A DNA stretch of 64,000 nucleotides from CAIMUS01 sp963708455 (GTDB lineage: Bacteria > Pseudomonadota > Gammaproteobacteria > Competibacterales > Competibacteraceae): the NCBI GenBank assembly GCA_963708455.1, contig CAVPSQ010000004.1:1302001-1366000 (forward strand), read 5' to 3'. The notes under the pieces are model-generated. The model did not search any database. It had not been told where the DNA came from and worked only from the letters and a program-made list of their open reading frames with translations. Each line of letters begins with the position of its first letter. The stretch's first letter is position 1. Both the position numbers and the translations under genes were made by a program. This document shows, piece by piece, positions 32,085-40,300 of the stretch.

Positions 32085-33010
32085 TTACTCCGCGTGTTTT
32101 TTATGCTCCCGCTTATTCATTACCACCACCGTCGCGGCCCCGCTGGCGGGTGGTGCTGGCGCCATTTTGCCGCCGGCGCTGTGGAGCAACTGCGCAGTCG
32201 CCGCGCACGCTGAGCGGCTGGCGGCAACCCGTCTGGCAGACCCGGTTGCGCTGGCTGGGGGTGATCCTAGCCCTGGCGGCGGGTGGCTTCGGGCTGCATG
32301 CGGCCAGTCAGCAGTTGCTGGACCCAGTCCGTTTCCCATTGCGTCATGTCCGTCTGGACGGGGAGCTACGCAATCTCAGCCAGGAGGAACTGCAACAGAT
32401 TGTGCAGGGCTATCTGGGGCAGAATATCTTTACCGTAGACATCGCCGCCGTGCAGTCTACTCTGGCGGCCCATCCCTGGATCGAGCAGGTCAGCGTGCGG
32501 CGGCAATGGCCAGACCTGATCGAAGTGGAGTTTCGGGAGCGCACGGCTTTCGGTTACTGGGGTGAAAATGAAATGGTGGATGTCAACGGCGCGCGCTTTC
32601 ATCCCGCGGTGGTGCGCCAGCCTGGCCCCTGGCCGCGGCTGAGCGGGCCGCCAGGCCGCGAACCGGCGCTGATTCACGCCTATCAAACGACAGACGCCAT
32701 GCTATCCGGGGCGGGTCTGCGACTGGTCGAGCTGACGCAGGATGAACGGCGGGCTTGGCGGCTGCTGCTGGACAACGGTCTCGAAATCAGACTGGGTAGA
32801 GAGCAGTTCTTCCAGCAGTTGCAGCGATTCGTGGATATCTATCCACAGGTGCTGGCTGGGTATGCCGAGCGTATCGCTGTGGTTGATTTGCGTTATACCC
32901 ACGGTTTCGCCGTACGCTGGACGAGCCCTGGGACCAATCAGAACGGCGTGATGGCGACCCGCGCCACCGCCGGCGAGGCGGCGCGCGCCAAACCCGCCAA
33001 AGCGGGATGA
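32081..33010 (+). CDS. ftsQ: Cell division protein FtsQ
   Basis: This 309-residue bitopic protein has a basic N-terminal cytoplasmic part, one membrane helix (WLGVILALAAGGFGLHA) and a periplasmic POTRA domain (FPLRHVRLDGELRNLSQEEL, then HPWIEQVSVRRQWPDLIEV) followed by the beta domain that binds FtsB. The C-terminal tail is Ala/Lys rich (GEAARAKPAKAG) and less conserved. Confidence 0.92.
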   Translation: MITPRVFYAPAYSLPPPSRPRWRVVLAPFCRRRCGATAQSPRTLSGWRQPVWQTRLRWLGVILALAAGGFGLHAASQQLLDPVRFPLRHVRLDGELRNLSQEELQQIVQGYLGQNIFTVDIAAVQSTLAAHPWIEQVSVRRQWPDLIEVEFRERTAFGYWGENEMVDVNGARFHPAVVRQPGPWPRLSGPPGREPALIHAYQTTDAMLSGAGLRLVELTQDERRAWRLLLDNGLEIRLGREQFFQQLQRFVDIYPQVLAGYAERIAVVDLRYTHGFAVRWTSPGTNQNGVMATRATAGEAARAKPAKAG

Positions 33011-33044
33011 GCGGACCGACGGCCGCGCGGAGATATTGCAAGGT

Positions 33045-34274
33045 ATGGCCAGAAAAGACGAAAAAAGCATGATTGTCGGTCTCGATATCGGCACCTCCAA
33101 AGTGGCCGCCATCGTCGCCGAGGTAAGCGCCGTGGGCGGAATCGAACTGATCGGACTGGGTTCCAGCCCCTCCCGTGGCTTGAAAAAGGGGGTCGTGGTC
33201 AATATCGAATCCACGGTGCAATCCATTCAACGGGCGGTGGAGGAGGCGGAGCAGGCGGCACAGTGCAAGATCCATTCGGTCTTCACCGGCATCGCCGGCA
33301 ACCATTTGCGCAGCTTCAATTCCCACGGCGTGACAGCGATCCGCGCCAAGGAAGTCACCCCGGCGGATATCGAGCGGGTGATCGAAGCGGCCCGGGTGGT
33401 GGCCATTCCCGCCGATCAGCAGATTCTGCATATCCTGCCGCGCGATTTCACCATCGACCATCAGGAAGGCATTCGCGAGCCGGTCGGCATGTCCGGCGTG
33501 CGCCTGGAGGCCAGAGCGCATATCGTCACAGGCGCGCTGAGCGCGGTGCAGAATATCACCAAATGCGTGCGCCGCTGCGGCCTGGAAGTCGATGACATCA
33601 TCCTGGAGCAACTGGCTGCCAGCCGGGCCGTGTTGACCGAGGATGAAAAGGAACTCGGCGTTTGCTTGATAGACATCGGCGGCGGCACCACGGCGATCGC
33701 AGTGTTCACCAACGGCTCCATCAGCCACACCGCCGTGATTCCCATTGCGGGCGACCAGGTAACCAACGATATCGCCGTCGCTCTGCACACTCCGACCCAG
33801 CATGCGGAAGAGATCAAAGTGAACTACGGCTGCTGCCTGACCCAGTTGGCCAGTCCCGACGATGCCATCGAAGTACCGGGCGTAGGCGAACGCCCGCCGC
33901 GGCGGCTGTCCCAGCAAACCCTGGCGGGCGTGGTCGAGCCCCGTTACGAAGAGCTGTTCACTCTGGTGCAGGCCGAATTGCAGCGCAGCGGGTTCGAGAA
34001 TCTGATCGCCGGCGTGGTCCTCACCGGCGGCAGCGCCCGGATGGAGGGTGTAACCGGGCTGGCCGAGCAGGTGTTCCACATGCCGGTGCGTCTGGGACTG
34101 CCGGATTATGTGAGCGGTCTTACGGAGGTCATCCACAATCCGATTTATGCGACCGGCGTAGGGTTGTTGCTGATGGGCAACGACAATCGCCTGGGCCGGT
34201 TGAGCGCCCCTCTGCTGAGCGGCAACCAGGGTCTGCTGGTGCGGCTGAAGAATTGGCTACAAGGCAATTTTTAA
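33045..34274 (+). CDS. ftsA: Cell division protein FtsA
   Basis: FtsA is an actin-like ATPase that tethers FtsZ to the membrane. The start MARKDEKSMIVGLDIGTSKV is chosen (a TTG nine bases earlier is possible). Motifs include LIDIGGGTTAIAVFTNG and VVLTGGSARMEGV. The C-terminus RLKNWLQGNF is the amphipathic membrane-targeting helix. 409 residues, normal. Confidence 0.95.
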   Translation: MARKDEKSMIVGLDIGTSKVAAIVAEVSAVGGIELIGLGSSPSRGLKKGVVVNIESTVQSIQRAVEEAEQAAQCKIHSVFTGIAGNHLRSFNSHGVTAIRAKEVTPADIERVIEAARVVAIPADQQILHILPRDFTIDHQEGIREPVGMSGVRLEARAHIVTGALSAVQNITKCVRRCGLEVDDIILEQLAASRAVLTEDEKELGVCLIDIGGGTTAIAVFTNGSISHTAVIPIAGDQVTNDIAVALHTPTQHAEEIKVNYGCCLTQLASPDDAIEVPGVGERPPRRLSQQTLAGVVEPRYEELFTLVQAELQRSGFENLIAGVVLTGGSARMEGVTGLAEQVFHMPVRLGLPDYVSGLTEVIHNPIYATGVGLLLMGNDNRLGRLSAPLLSGNQGLLVRLKNWLQGNF

Positions 34275-34315
34275 ATAACCAACCGGATTAGCTATCTACT
34301 GAGGAGAAAACTTTC

Positions 34316-35482
34316 ATGTTCGAATTAATGGAAACCCACATCGAAAGCGCCATTATCAAAGTGATTGGAGTCGGTGGCGGCGGCAGTAATGCCGTACAGC
34401 ATATGCAGAACGCCAATCTGGAGGGCGTGGATTTTATCTGCGCCAATACCGACGCGCAGGCGCTGCGCACCTGCGCGGTCGGCACGACCCTGCAACTGGG
34501 CAGCAGCGTCACCAAGGGTCTGGGGGCCGGCGCCGATCCGGAAATCGGCCGTAAAGCTGCCATGGAGGACGGCGACCGTATCCGGGAGGCGCTGGACGGC
34601 GCCGATATGGTGTTCATTACGGCTGGCATGGGCGGCGGCACCGGCACCGGCGGCACCCCGGTGGTGGCGCAGATTGCGCGGGAAATGGGCATTCTGACGG
34701 TCGCCGTGGTTACCAAGCCGTTTCCCTTCGAAGGCAAGAAACGCATGGAGGTGGCAATGCGGGGCATCCAGGAACTCAGCCAACGGGTGGATTCCCTGAT
34801 CACCATTCCCAATGAAAAGCTGCTGGTGGTGCTGGGCAAGGGCGCCAGCCTGCTGGACGCCTTCAAGTCGGCTAACGATGTGCTGTTGAACGCCGTTCAG
34901 GGCATTGCCGAACTGATCACCCGCCCCGGTCTCATCAATGTGGACTTTGCCGACGTGCGTACCGTGATGCGCGAAATGGGCATGGCCATGATGGGCATTG
35001 GCCGGGCCAGCGGCGACGGCCGCGCCCGCGAGGCGGCGGCGGCAGCCATTTCCAGCCCGCTGTTGGAGAACGTCAATCTGGCCGGCGCCAAGGGCCTGCT
35101 GGTCAATGTCACGGCGGGGATGGACATTTCCATCGGCGAGTTCGAAGAGGTCGGCAATATCATCAAGGAGCTGGCCTCTGAGGACGCCACGGTGGTGGTG
35201 GGCGCGGTGATCGACCCGGATATCCAGAACGAGTTGCGGGTCACCATCGTGGCGACCGGCATCGGGCAGGTATCCCGGCCGGCGACGGTGGAAGCCGCCG
35301 CGCCGCCGCCGGTCAAGCTGGTGCAGAAAGCCGGTCCGGCGGTCGGCAGCGCCGATTTCGCCCGGCACGAACAACCGCGGCCGGGCGGGCGCCAGAAAAC
35401 CGCCGAGAATTACGGCGAGCGCGCCGAGGGCGATATGGACTATCTAGATATTCCCGCCTTTCTGCGCCGCCAGGCGGATTGA
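34316..35482 (+). CDS. ftsZ: Cell division protein FtsZ
   Basis: Tubulin-like GTPase forming the Z ring. A GAGGAGA site precedes the ATG (MFELMETHIESA). GTP-binding motifs: GVGGGGSNAVQHM, AGMGGGTGTGGTPVVAQIA, and the T7 loop region NVDFADVRTVM. The C-terminal peptide DYLDIPAFLRRQ is the conserved FtsA/ZipA-binding tail. 388 residues. Last gene of the cluster here; lpxC, its usual downstream neighbour, is missing. Confidence 0.96.
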   Translation: MFELMETHIESAIIKVIGVGGGGSNAVQHMQNANLEGVDFICANTDAQALRTCAVGTTLQLGSSVTKGLGAGADPEIGRKAAMEDGDRIREALDGADMVFITAGMGGGTGTGGTPVVAQIAREMGILTVAVVTKPFPFEGKKRMEVAMRGIQELSQRVDSLITIPNEKLLVVLGKGASLLDAFKSANDVLLNAVQGIAELITRPGLINVDFADVRTVMREMGMAMMGIGRASGDGRAREAAAAAISSPLLENVNLAGAKGLLVNVTAGMDISIGEFEEVGNIIKELASEDATVVVGAVIDPDIQNELRVTIVATGIGQVSRPATVEAAAPPPVKLVQKAGPAVGSADFARHEQPRPGGRQKTAENYGERAEGDMDYLDIPAFLRRQAD

Positions 35483-35503
35483 CGTCAGTCTGTCACGCAG
35501 TGG

Positions 35504-35530
35504 GGTCGTTCCCGATACGCGGGAACGACC
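35504..35530 (+). terminator. Hairpin after ftsZ, probable terminator
   Basis: GGTCGTTCCC and GGGAACGACC pair perfectly around GATACGC, 21 bases after the ftsZ stop. There is no clear T-run, so its efficiency is uncertain. It coincides with the boundary between the dcw cluster and an accessory insertion. Confidence 0.55.
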
Positions 35531-35562
35531 GCTTCCGCTTGCCTGCGGCAGGGCGCGTGTGC

Positions 35563-35590
35563 GATAAACAGAACTGTTCAATCACTGGTT
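35563..35590 (-). repeat. 28-base dispersed repeat, copy 3 (inverted)
   Basis: The exact reverse complement of the repeat at 3905-3932 and 6780-6807. It begins the accessory insertion that separates ftsZ from ychF. Confidence 0.8.
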
Positions 35591-35690
35591 ATGTGGAGTG
35601 GAAAGGAGAAAAGCATGTCAGCCGATAAATGAAGAATCCGATTTGCCGTATGTTTAGGTACGCAAGATCGACGCGGAGGCAGACCCGAGG

Positions 35691-36101
35691 ATGCGTCAGG
35701 AAGGAAACACCGGGCGTCGAATAGTTGCCCTTGAGTTGATGCTTGATTATTCTCTCCCTCTAAGATCACGTCGGTGGCAACCTCCATTAGAGGATGCGAA
35801 GTCCTGGATTTTCGAGTCAGGTGGTAAGCACTTTGAGATTTCGACTTTCAACCACCTTACAAAGCAAGACCGCCACTACCACAAAGAGGCGACGGAAATC
35901 TACACGGTACTGGACGGCCAGATGAGCATCTGGGTCGAAGACGATATTATCGCGCTAGACCAGGGCGATGAAATAATCATTCTTCCAGGCACTTGGCATC
36001 AGGTCTTAGGCGGCGACAAGTTTCTCGCGCGGGTGCATACCATTAATTGTCGCGGCGAAGGCGACAAATACACGGATAAGTTCGCTGAAGACACCGCATA
36101 A
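35691..36101 (+). CDS. Cupin-domain protein
   Basis: This 136-residue protein has a single cupin barrel: RHYHKEATEIYTVLDGQMS holds the first metal-binding motif (H-x-H...E...G) and QGDEIIILPGTWHQVLGG the second (P...H). The substrate is unknown. An ATG after gacccgagg starts it. Its stop codon overlaps an attC-like palindrome, so it looks like a lone integron-type cassette gene. Base composition is lower in G+C than ftsZ before it. Confidence 0.7.
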   Translation: MRQEGNTGRRIVALELMLDYSLPLRSRRWQPPLEDAKSWIFESGGKHFEISTFNHLTKQDRHYHKEATEIYTVLDGQMSIWVEDDIIALDQGDEIIILPGTWHQVLGGDKFLARVHTINCRGEGDKYTDKFAEDTA

Positions 36102-36156
36102 CACGGCGCTCCAGCCAACGCTCCTACCGTCGCGCCGCTGAGCTTATTCGTGAGGC
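36097..36156 (+). other. Degenerate attC-like site after the cupin gene
   Basis: CATAAC (36097-36102) opens and GTGAGGC (36150-36156, one base off GTTAGGC) closes. The inside reads ggcgctccagccaacgc and gtcgcgccgctgagctt, as in many chromosomal attC sites, but pairing is weak. It would be a decayed single attC. Confidence 0.35.
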
Positions 36157-36268
36157 CTCACAAACTCAGGCCTCACTGCGCACCTCCTGTATAAGAACAA
36201 TGCCGAACCCATGGACGAAAAGCTCATCGCAGTTGTAATAAGTACTATTCGTACTCGAACTATTGATA

Positions 36269-36417
36269 TAGTCATCTACTCATTATAGTATAATTTGTTA
36301 AATTAAAAAATAGCAGACTGATGAAGAATGTTATGAAGATCAATTAGTTTTGTAAAGCATTAGATTTCAGAATTTCTGGAAATAGAATCATATTATAATG
36401 ACTTATGCGTATGACTA
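36269..36417. mobile_element. IS630-derived MITE (149 bp)
   Basis: Starts TAGTCATCTACT and ends TATGACTA with TA on both sides (36267-36268, 36418-36419), as for the full IS630 at 160-1298. About 45 bases of the left end and about 105 bases of the right end match that element with substitutions (for example gtataatttgtta; tcatattataatgacttatgcg). The transposase gene is internally deleted, so it could only move if supplied with transposase in trans. Confidence 0.8.
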
Positions 36418-36440
36418 TAAATCCTGTTTTCCATCATCAG

Positions 36441-36566
36441 ATGGAGGTCATTGCCAACGAATTTGGAATGAATCTTGAAATAAGCGGAAATACCTGCTTT
36501 TGGATAGACCACGATCCAGTCAGAAATTCTGAGGTCCTTATCTATAAATTCAGCGTAGGTCGATGA
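36441..36566 (+). CDS. Small open frame, unknown
   Basis: A 41-codon frame MEVIANEFGMNLEISGNT, then CFWIDHDPVRNSEVLIYK, follows the MITE. It has no clear ribosome site and no recognised family. It may be the 3' remnant of a larger gene cut by the MITE. The rest of this gap up to ychF shows no gene. Confidence 0.25.
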   Translation: MEVIANEFGMNLEISGNTCFWIDHDPVRNSEVLIYKFSVGR

Positions 36567-36667
36567 CTGACAGATAGGGTAGTTGCCGGATAATTGTTCA
36601 GTCCCCTCTCCCTCTGCTAAGGGGGCTTTTCTTTACCCTGAACTATCCCCATATTATGGGTAGGTAA

Positions 36668-37759
36668 TTACACATTAAAGCGAAAATGCACCACGTCGCC
36701 TTCCTGGACAAAGTAATCTTTGCCCTCCAGCCGCCATTTGCCGGACTCCCTGGCACCCTGTTCGCCGCCGCAGGCAATGAAATCGTCGTAGGCGATTACT
36801 TCGGCCCGAATAAAACCCCGCTCGAAATCACTGTGGATCACCCCCGCCGCCTGCGGCGCTGTCGCTCCCGCCGGCGTGGTCCAGGCCCGCACCTCCTTAG
36901 GACCGGCGGTGAAGAAAGTGAGTAATCCCAATAAGGTGTAACCGGCCCGGATCACCCGGTTCAAACCCGGTTCGGTCAGACCGTAATCGGCCAGAAATTC
37001 GGCCTTGTCGGCCTCATCCAACTGGGCGATTTCCGCTTCCAGCGCGGCGCAGACCGCTACCACTTGAGCATTCTCCATCCGCGCCAGCGCTTGCACCTGC
37101 TCCAGTAACGGATTGTGCTCGAACCCGTCTTCGGCCACGTTGGCGATGTACAACGTCGGTTTGGCGGTGAGCAGATGCAGTTCCCGTAACCAGCCGCGCT
37201 CCATTTCGCTTAACGCCAGCGACCGCACCGGCGTGCTGCTGTCCAGATGGGACTGGACACTCTCCAGCAGCGCCTTGCGCGCCGGGGCTTCCTTGTCCCC
37301 TGCCTTAACCGCTTTCTCCACCCGTTGCAGCGCTTTTTCCACCGTGGCCAGATCCGCCAGCGCCAGTTCGGTGGCGATCACTTCGATATCGGCACGTGGA
37401 TCGACTTTGCCGACCACGTGCACCACATCGCCATGCTCGAAACAACGCACCACATGGGCGATGGCGTCGGTCTCACGGATATGGGCCAGGAATTTGTTGC
37501 CCAGACCTTCTCCCTTGGATGCGCCCGCCACCAAGCCGGCGATATCGACGAACTCGATGGTGGTCGGAATCACCGCCTGTGGCTTGACGATGGCCGCCAG
37601 CGCGTCTAGTCGAGGATCGGGCACCGCCACCACCCCGACGTTGGGATCAATGGTGCAAAAGGGATAATTCTCGGCCTGGATATTGGCCTGTGTTAAGGCA
37701 TTGAACAGGGTGGACTTGCCGACGTTGGGCAGGCCGACGATACCGCATTTAAAACCCAT
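36668..37759 (-). CDS. ychF: Redox-regulated GTPase/ATPase YchF
   Basis: This 363-residue Obg-family P-loop protein begins MGFKCGIVGLPNVGKSTLFN and has ENYPFCTIDPNVGVVAVPD, the NxxE (here IANVAEDG) specificity motif for ATP, and a C-terminal TGS domain (TFFTAGPKEVRAWT to GDVVHFRFNV). Associated with ribosomes and oxidative-stress control. It is downstream of pth, the canonical order. Confidence 0.95.
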   Translation of the reverse strand: MGFKCGIVGLPNVGKSTLFNALTQANIQAENYPFCTIDPNVGVVAVPDPRLDALAAIVKPQAVIPTTIEFVDIAGLVAGASKGEGLGNKFLAHIRETDAIAHVVRCFEHGDVVHVVGKVDPRADIEVIATELALADLATVEKALQRVEKAVKAGDKEAPARKALLESVQSHLDSSTPVRSLALSEMERGWLRELHLLTAKPTLYIANVAEDGFEHNPLLEQVQALARMENAQVVAVCAALEAEIAQLDEADKAEFLADYGLTEPGLNRVIRAGYTLLGLLTFFTAGPKEVRAWTTPAGATAPQAAGVIHSDFERGFIRAEVIAYDDFIACGGEQGARESGKWRLEGKDYFVQEGDVVHFRFNV

Positions 37760-37823
37760 GATCGTTCTCTACTAGCGGCGACGGTAAACAGTGGTGGCGG
37801 CGTCCCGTCGCCGCACGGCGGAT

Positions 37824-38477
37824 TTAAAACCCCTGCCCCTTCTCTATACCGGCAACGGGGGCTCCGGGTCGCTGCGCCGACTCCAACGACGGCCCCCGTC
37901 GGCTGTGCAGCACCCGCATGGCGTTCTCCAACTCACCCTCGACCAGCAGCGGCATTTCCCGCACAGCGTCTTCTATGGCGCGGTCCAGCAGGATTTGCTC
38001 GGCGGGCGGCGCTGCGCTGAGCACATAATCGACCACATCACGGCTGTGGCCGGGGTGGCCGATGCCGATGCGCAGGCGCAGGAAATCGGGGCTTGCCAGG
38101 CGCTGAATCAGATCGCGCAGTCCGTTATGACCGCCGTGTCCGCCAGCTCGCTTGAGGCGCACGGTTCCCGGCGGCAGATCTAGATCATCATGCGCCACCA
38201 GCAGTGCCGCCGGGGGAATCCGGTAGAAACCCGCCAGTTGTGCCACCGCCTGACCGCTCCGGTTCATGAAGGTCAGCGGCTTGAGCAGCCACAGCGTGCG
38301 ACTGGCCAGCGCGATCCGGCATACCTCGCCGCTGAACTTGGATTCCAACCGGAACCGGGCGCCTTCGCGCCGGGCCAGTTCGTCCACCAGCCAGAAGCCG
38401 GCGTTATGCCGGGTGCGCGCATACTGGGGACCGGGATTCCCCAGTCCCACCAGCAGCGCCAGCGTCTGTCCGGCCAT
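37824..38477 (-). CDS. pth: Peptidyl-tRNA hydrolase
   Basis: Pth recycles peptidyl-tRNA. The 217-residue protein has VGLGNPGPQYARTRHNAG (catalytic His), FMNRSGQAV, LLVAHDDLDLPPG (catalytic Asp) and RAGGHGGHNGLRDL. The tail after LENAMRVLH is slightly longer than in E. coli. Between rplY and ychF. Confidence 0.95.
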   Translation of the reverse strand: MAGQTLALLVGLGNPGPQYARTRHNAGFWLVDELARREGARFRLESKFSGEVCRIALASRTLWLLKPLTFMNRSGQAVAQLAGFYRIPPAALLVAHDDLDLPPGTVRLKRAGGHGGHNGLRDLIQRLASPDFLRLRIGIGHPGHSRDVVDYVLSAAPPAEQILLDRAIEDAVREMPLLVEGELENAMRVLHSRRGPSLESAQRPGAPVAGIEKGQGF

Positions 38478-38489
38478 GCGTCGCCAGGT

Positions 38490-39131
38490 TCAGCCACCCG
38501 GCTCTTCGGCGGGCGGCGTGACGCCGACTTCCTCTTCCTCGGTGACGGCTTTATGACCGTGAATGTTGACCACCAGCGCGTCCTGCTCGGGACCGCCGTG
38601 TGCCAGTTCGACCAGGGTCAGGCCGGCAGGCAGCTTGAGTTCCGACAGATGAAGGGTCTCGCCCATGTGCAGATTGGCAAGATCCACGTCGATGAATTCC
38701 GGCAGATCCTTGGGTAGACAGGAGACCTCCACCTCGATGCGGAAACGACCGACGGCCCCGCCCTGCAGCTTGACACCGGGGGCGATATCTTCATTGCTGA
38801 AGTGCAGGGGCACATGGACCCGCACCTCGGCGTCGGCGGTGACGCGCTGCAGGTCCATATGCAGGATAGCCGGCTTGAAAGGATGGCGCTGCAGATCGCG
38901 CAGGATCGCCTGTTCCTTGCGGGAACCGACGTTGACTTGCAGGATGTGGGAATAAAACGCCTCGTTCTGCAACTGGCGCAGGACCTCGTGTTGTTCAAAG
39001 GTCAAGGTTTCGGGCTCTTTGCCGGCGCCGTACAGCACGGCCGGCACCTTGCCCTGACGACGCAGGCGGCGGCTCGCACCTTTCCCCACATCGGGACGCG
39101 GCTTGGCGTTCAATTCGAAACTGACGCTCAT
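38490..39131 (-). CDS. rplY: 50S ribosomal protein L25/general stress protein Ctc
   Basis: This 213-residue L25 of the long (CTC) type has an N-terminal 5S rRNA-binding domain (GKGASRRLRRQGKVPAVLYG) and a C-terminal beta domain (PLHFSNEDIAPGVKLQGG). An acidic tail ends in TPPAEEPGG. Its position between prs and pth is conserved in proteobacteria. Confidence 0.95.
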   Translation of the reverse strand: MSVSFELNAKPRPDVGKGASRRLRRQGKVPAVLYGAGKEPETLTFEQHEVLRQLQNEAFYSHILQVNVGSRKEQAILRDLQRHPFKPAILHMDLQRVTADAEVRVHVPLHFSNEDIAPGVKLQGGAVGRFRIEVEVSCLPKDLPEFIDVDLANLHMGETLHLSELKLPAGLTLVELAHGGPEQDALVVNIHGHKAVTEEEEVGVTPPAEEPGG

Positions 39132-39230
39132 GGTTATGCTCCATTAAGTGGGTTAAATGAAAATCCGGCGGCGTCCGCGACCAGACGCGCCGGACTTGTA
39201 CAACACCTGTGCGACTGGCGGCGGGCGCCG

Positions 39231-40181
39231 CTAATCGAACAGTGAACTGACTGATTCCTCCAGATGGATGCGGCGCATGGTCTCCGCCAGCAGGCTGGCG
39301 ACGCTGACCTGCCGGATGATCGGGCAGGAAGCGGCGGATGGCTGCAGCGGAATGGTATCGGTGACGACCAGTTCATCCAACTCAGACACCTGGAAATTCT
39401 CCACCGCCCGCCCAGACAGGACCGGATGGGTGCAGTAGGCTCGCACCGAAGCGGCGCCCGCTTTCTTCAGCGCGGTGGCGGCCTGGCACAGCGTTCCGCC
39501 GGTATCGACCATATCATCCATGACGATGCAGTTCATCTCCTCGACCTCGCCGATAATGTGCATGATTTTGGCTTCGTTGGGACGCGGCCGGCGCTTGTCG
39601 ATGATCGCCAGTTCGACGTCGTGCAGCCGTTTGGCCAGCGCCCGGGCACGCAACACGCCGCCGACGTCCGGAGATACTACCATCATATCCGGCAACTGCA
39701 GTTCAAAGATGTCGCTCAGCATGATGGGAGTGGAGTAAATATTGTCTACTGGAATGTCGAAAAAACCCTGAATCTGATCGGCATGCAGATCCACCGTCAG
39801 CACTCGATTCACCCCTACGCTGACCATCATGTTGGCTACCACCTTGGCCGAAATCGGCACCCGCGCCGAGCGCGGCCGCCGGTCCTGGCGGGAATAGCCG
39901 AAGTAGGGAATCACCGCGGTGAGGCGCACGGCCGAGGAGCGCCGCAGGGCGTCGGCCATGACCAGCAGTTCCATGATGTTGTCGTTGGTGGGATAGCAGG
40001 TAGGTTGTACGATGAACACATCCTTGCCGCGCACATTCTCCATGATTTCCACCATCACTTCGCCGTCGCTGAAGCGACCGACGACCGCCTTGCCCAGCGG
40101 CAATTCCAGATGCCTCGTGATGTCCTGGGCCAGTTGCGGGTGGGCGTTGCCCGCGAATACCATCATTCTGCTTTCTGACAA
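39231..40181 (-). CDS. prs: Ribose-phosphate pyrophosphokinase
   Basis: Prs makes PRPP from ribose 5-phosphate and ATP for nucleotide, His and Trp synthesis. The 316-residue protein begins MSESRMMVFAGNAHPQLAQD and has the class I motifs: GYSRQDRRPRSARVPISAK, VVSPDVGGVLRARALA, and the PRPP-binding VMDDMVDTGGTL. Length normal. It lies downstream of tRNA-Gln. Confidence 0.96.
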   Translation of the reverse strand: MSESRMMVFAGNAHPQLAQDITRHLELPLGKAVVGRFSDGEVMVEIMENVRGKDVFIVQPTCYPTNDNIMELLVMADALRRSSAVRLTAVIPYFGYSRQDRRPRSARVPISAKVVANMMVSVGVNRVLTVDLHADQIQGFFDIPVDNIYSTPIMLSDIFELQLPDMMVVSPDVGGVLRARALAKRLHDVELAIIDKRRPRPNEAKIMHIIGEVEEMNCIVMDDMVDTGGTLCQAATALKKAGAASVRAYCTHPVLSGRAVENFQVSELDELVVTDTIPLQPSAASCPIIRQVSVASLLAETMRRIHLEESVSSLFD

Positions 40182-40217
40182 GAGGAACCTGCTTACGGCT
40201 GGCGAGAAGCGTGAAAG

Positions 40218-40292
40218 TGGCTGGGCCGCCAGGATTCGAACCTGGGAATGCGGGGATCAAAACCCCGTGCCTTACCGCTTGGCGACGGCCCA
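40218..40292 (-). tRNA. tRNA-Gln (anticodon UUG)
   Basis: On the minus strand TGGGCCG pairs with CGGCCCA as acceptor stem, followed by discriminator G and encoded CCA. The anticodon stem cgggg/ccccg closes the loop ttTTGat, so the anticodon is TTG. The T arm contains GGTTCGAATCC. Length 75. tRNA-Gln between ispE and prs is the usual gammaproteobacterial order. Confidence 0.95.
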
Positions 40293-40300
40293 AGCGAAAT

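Noticed and set aside
32787..34136. A 449-codon open frame on the minus strand
   Set aside because: It lies entirely opposite ftsQ/ftsA, is rich in His/Gln/Gly from reverse reading, and has no ribosome site.
36600..36650. A terminator (ccctctgctaaggggg then tttt)
   Set aside because: The stem is only four to five pairs with a long loop, and no clear gene on the plus strand ends just before it.
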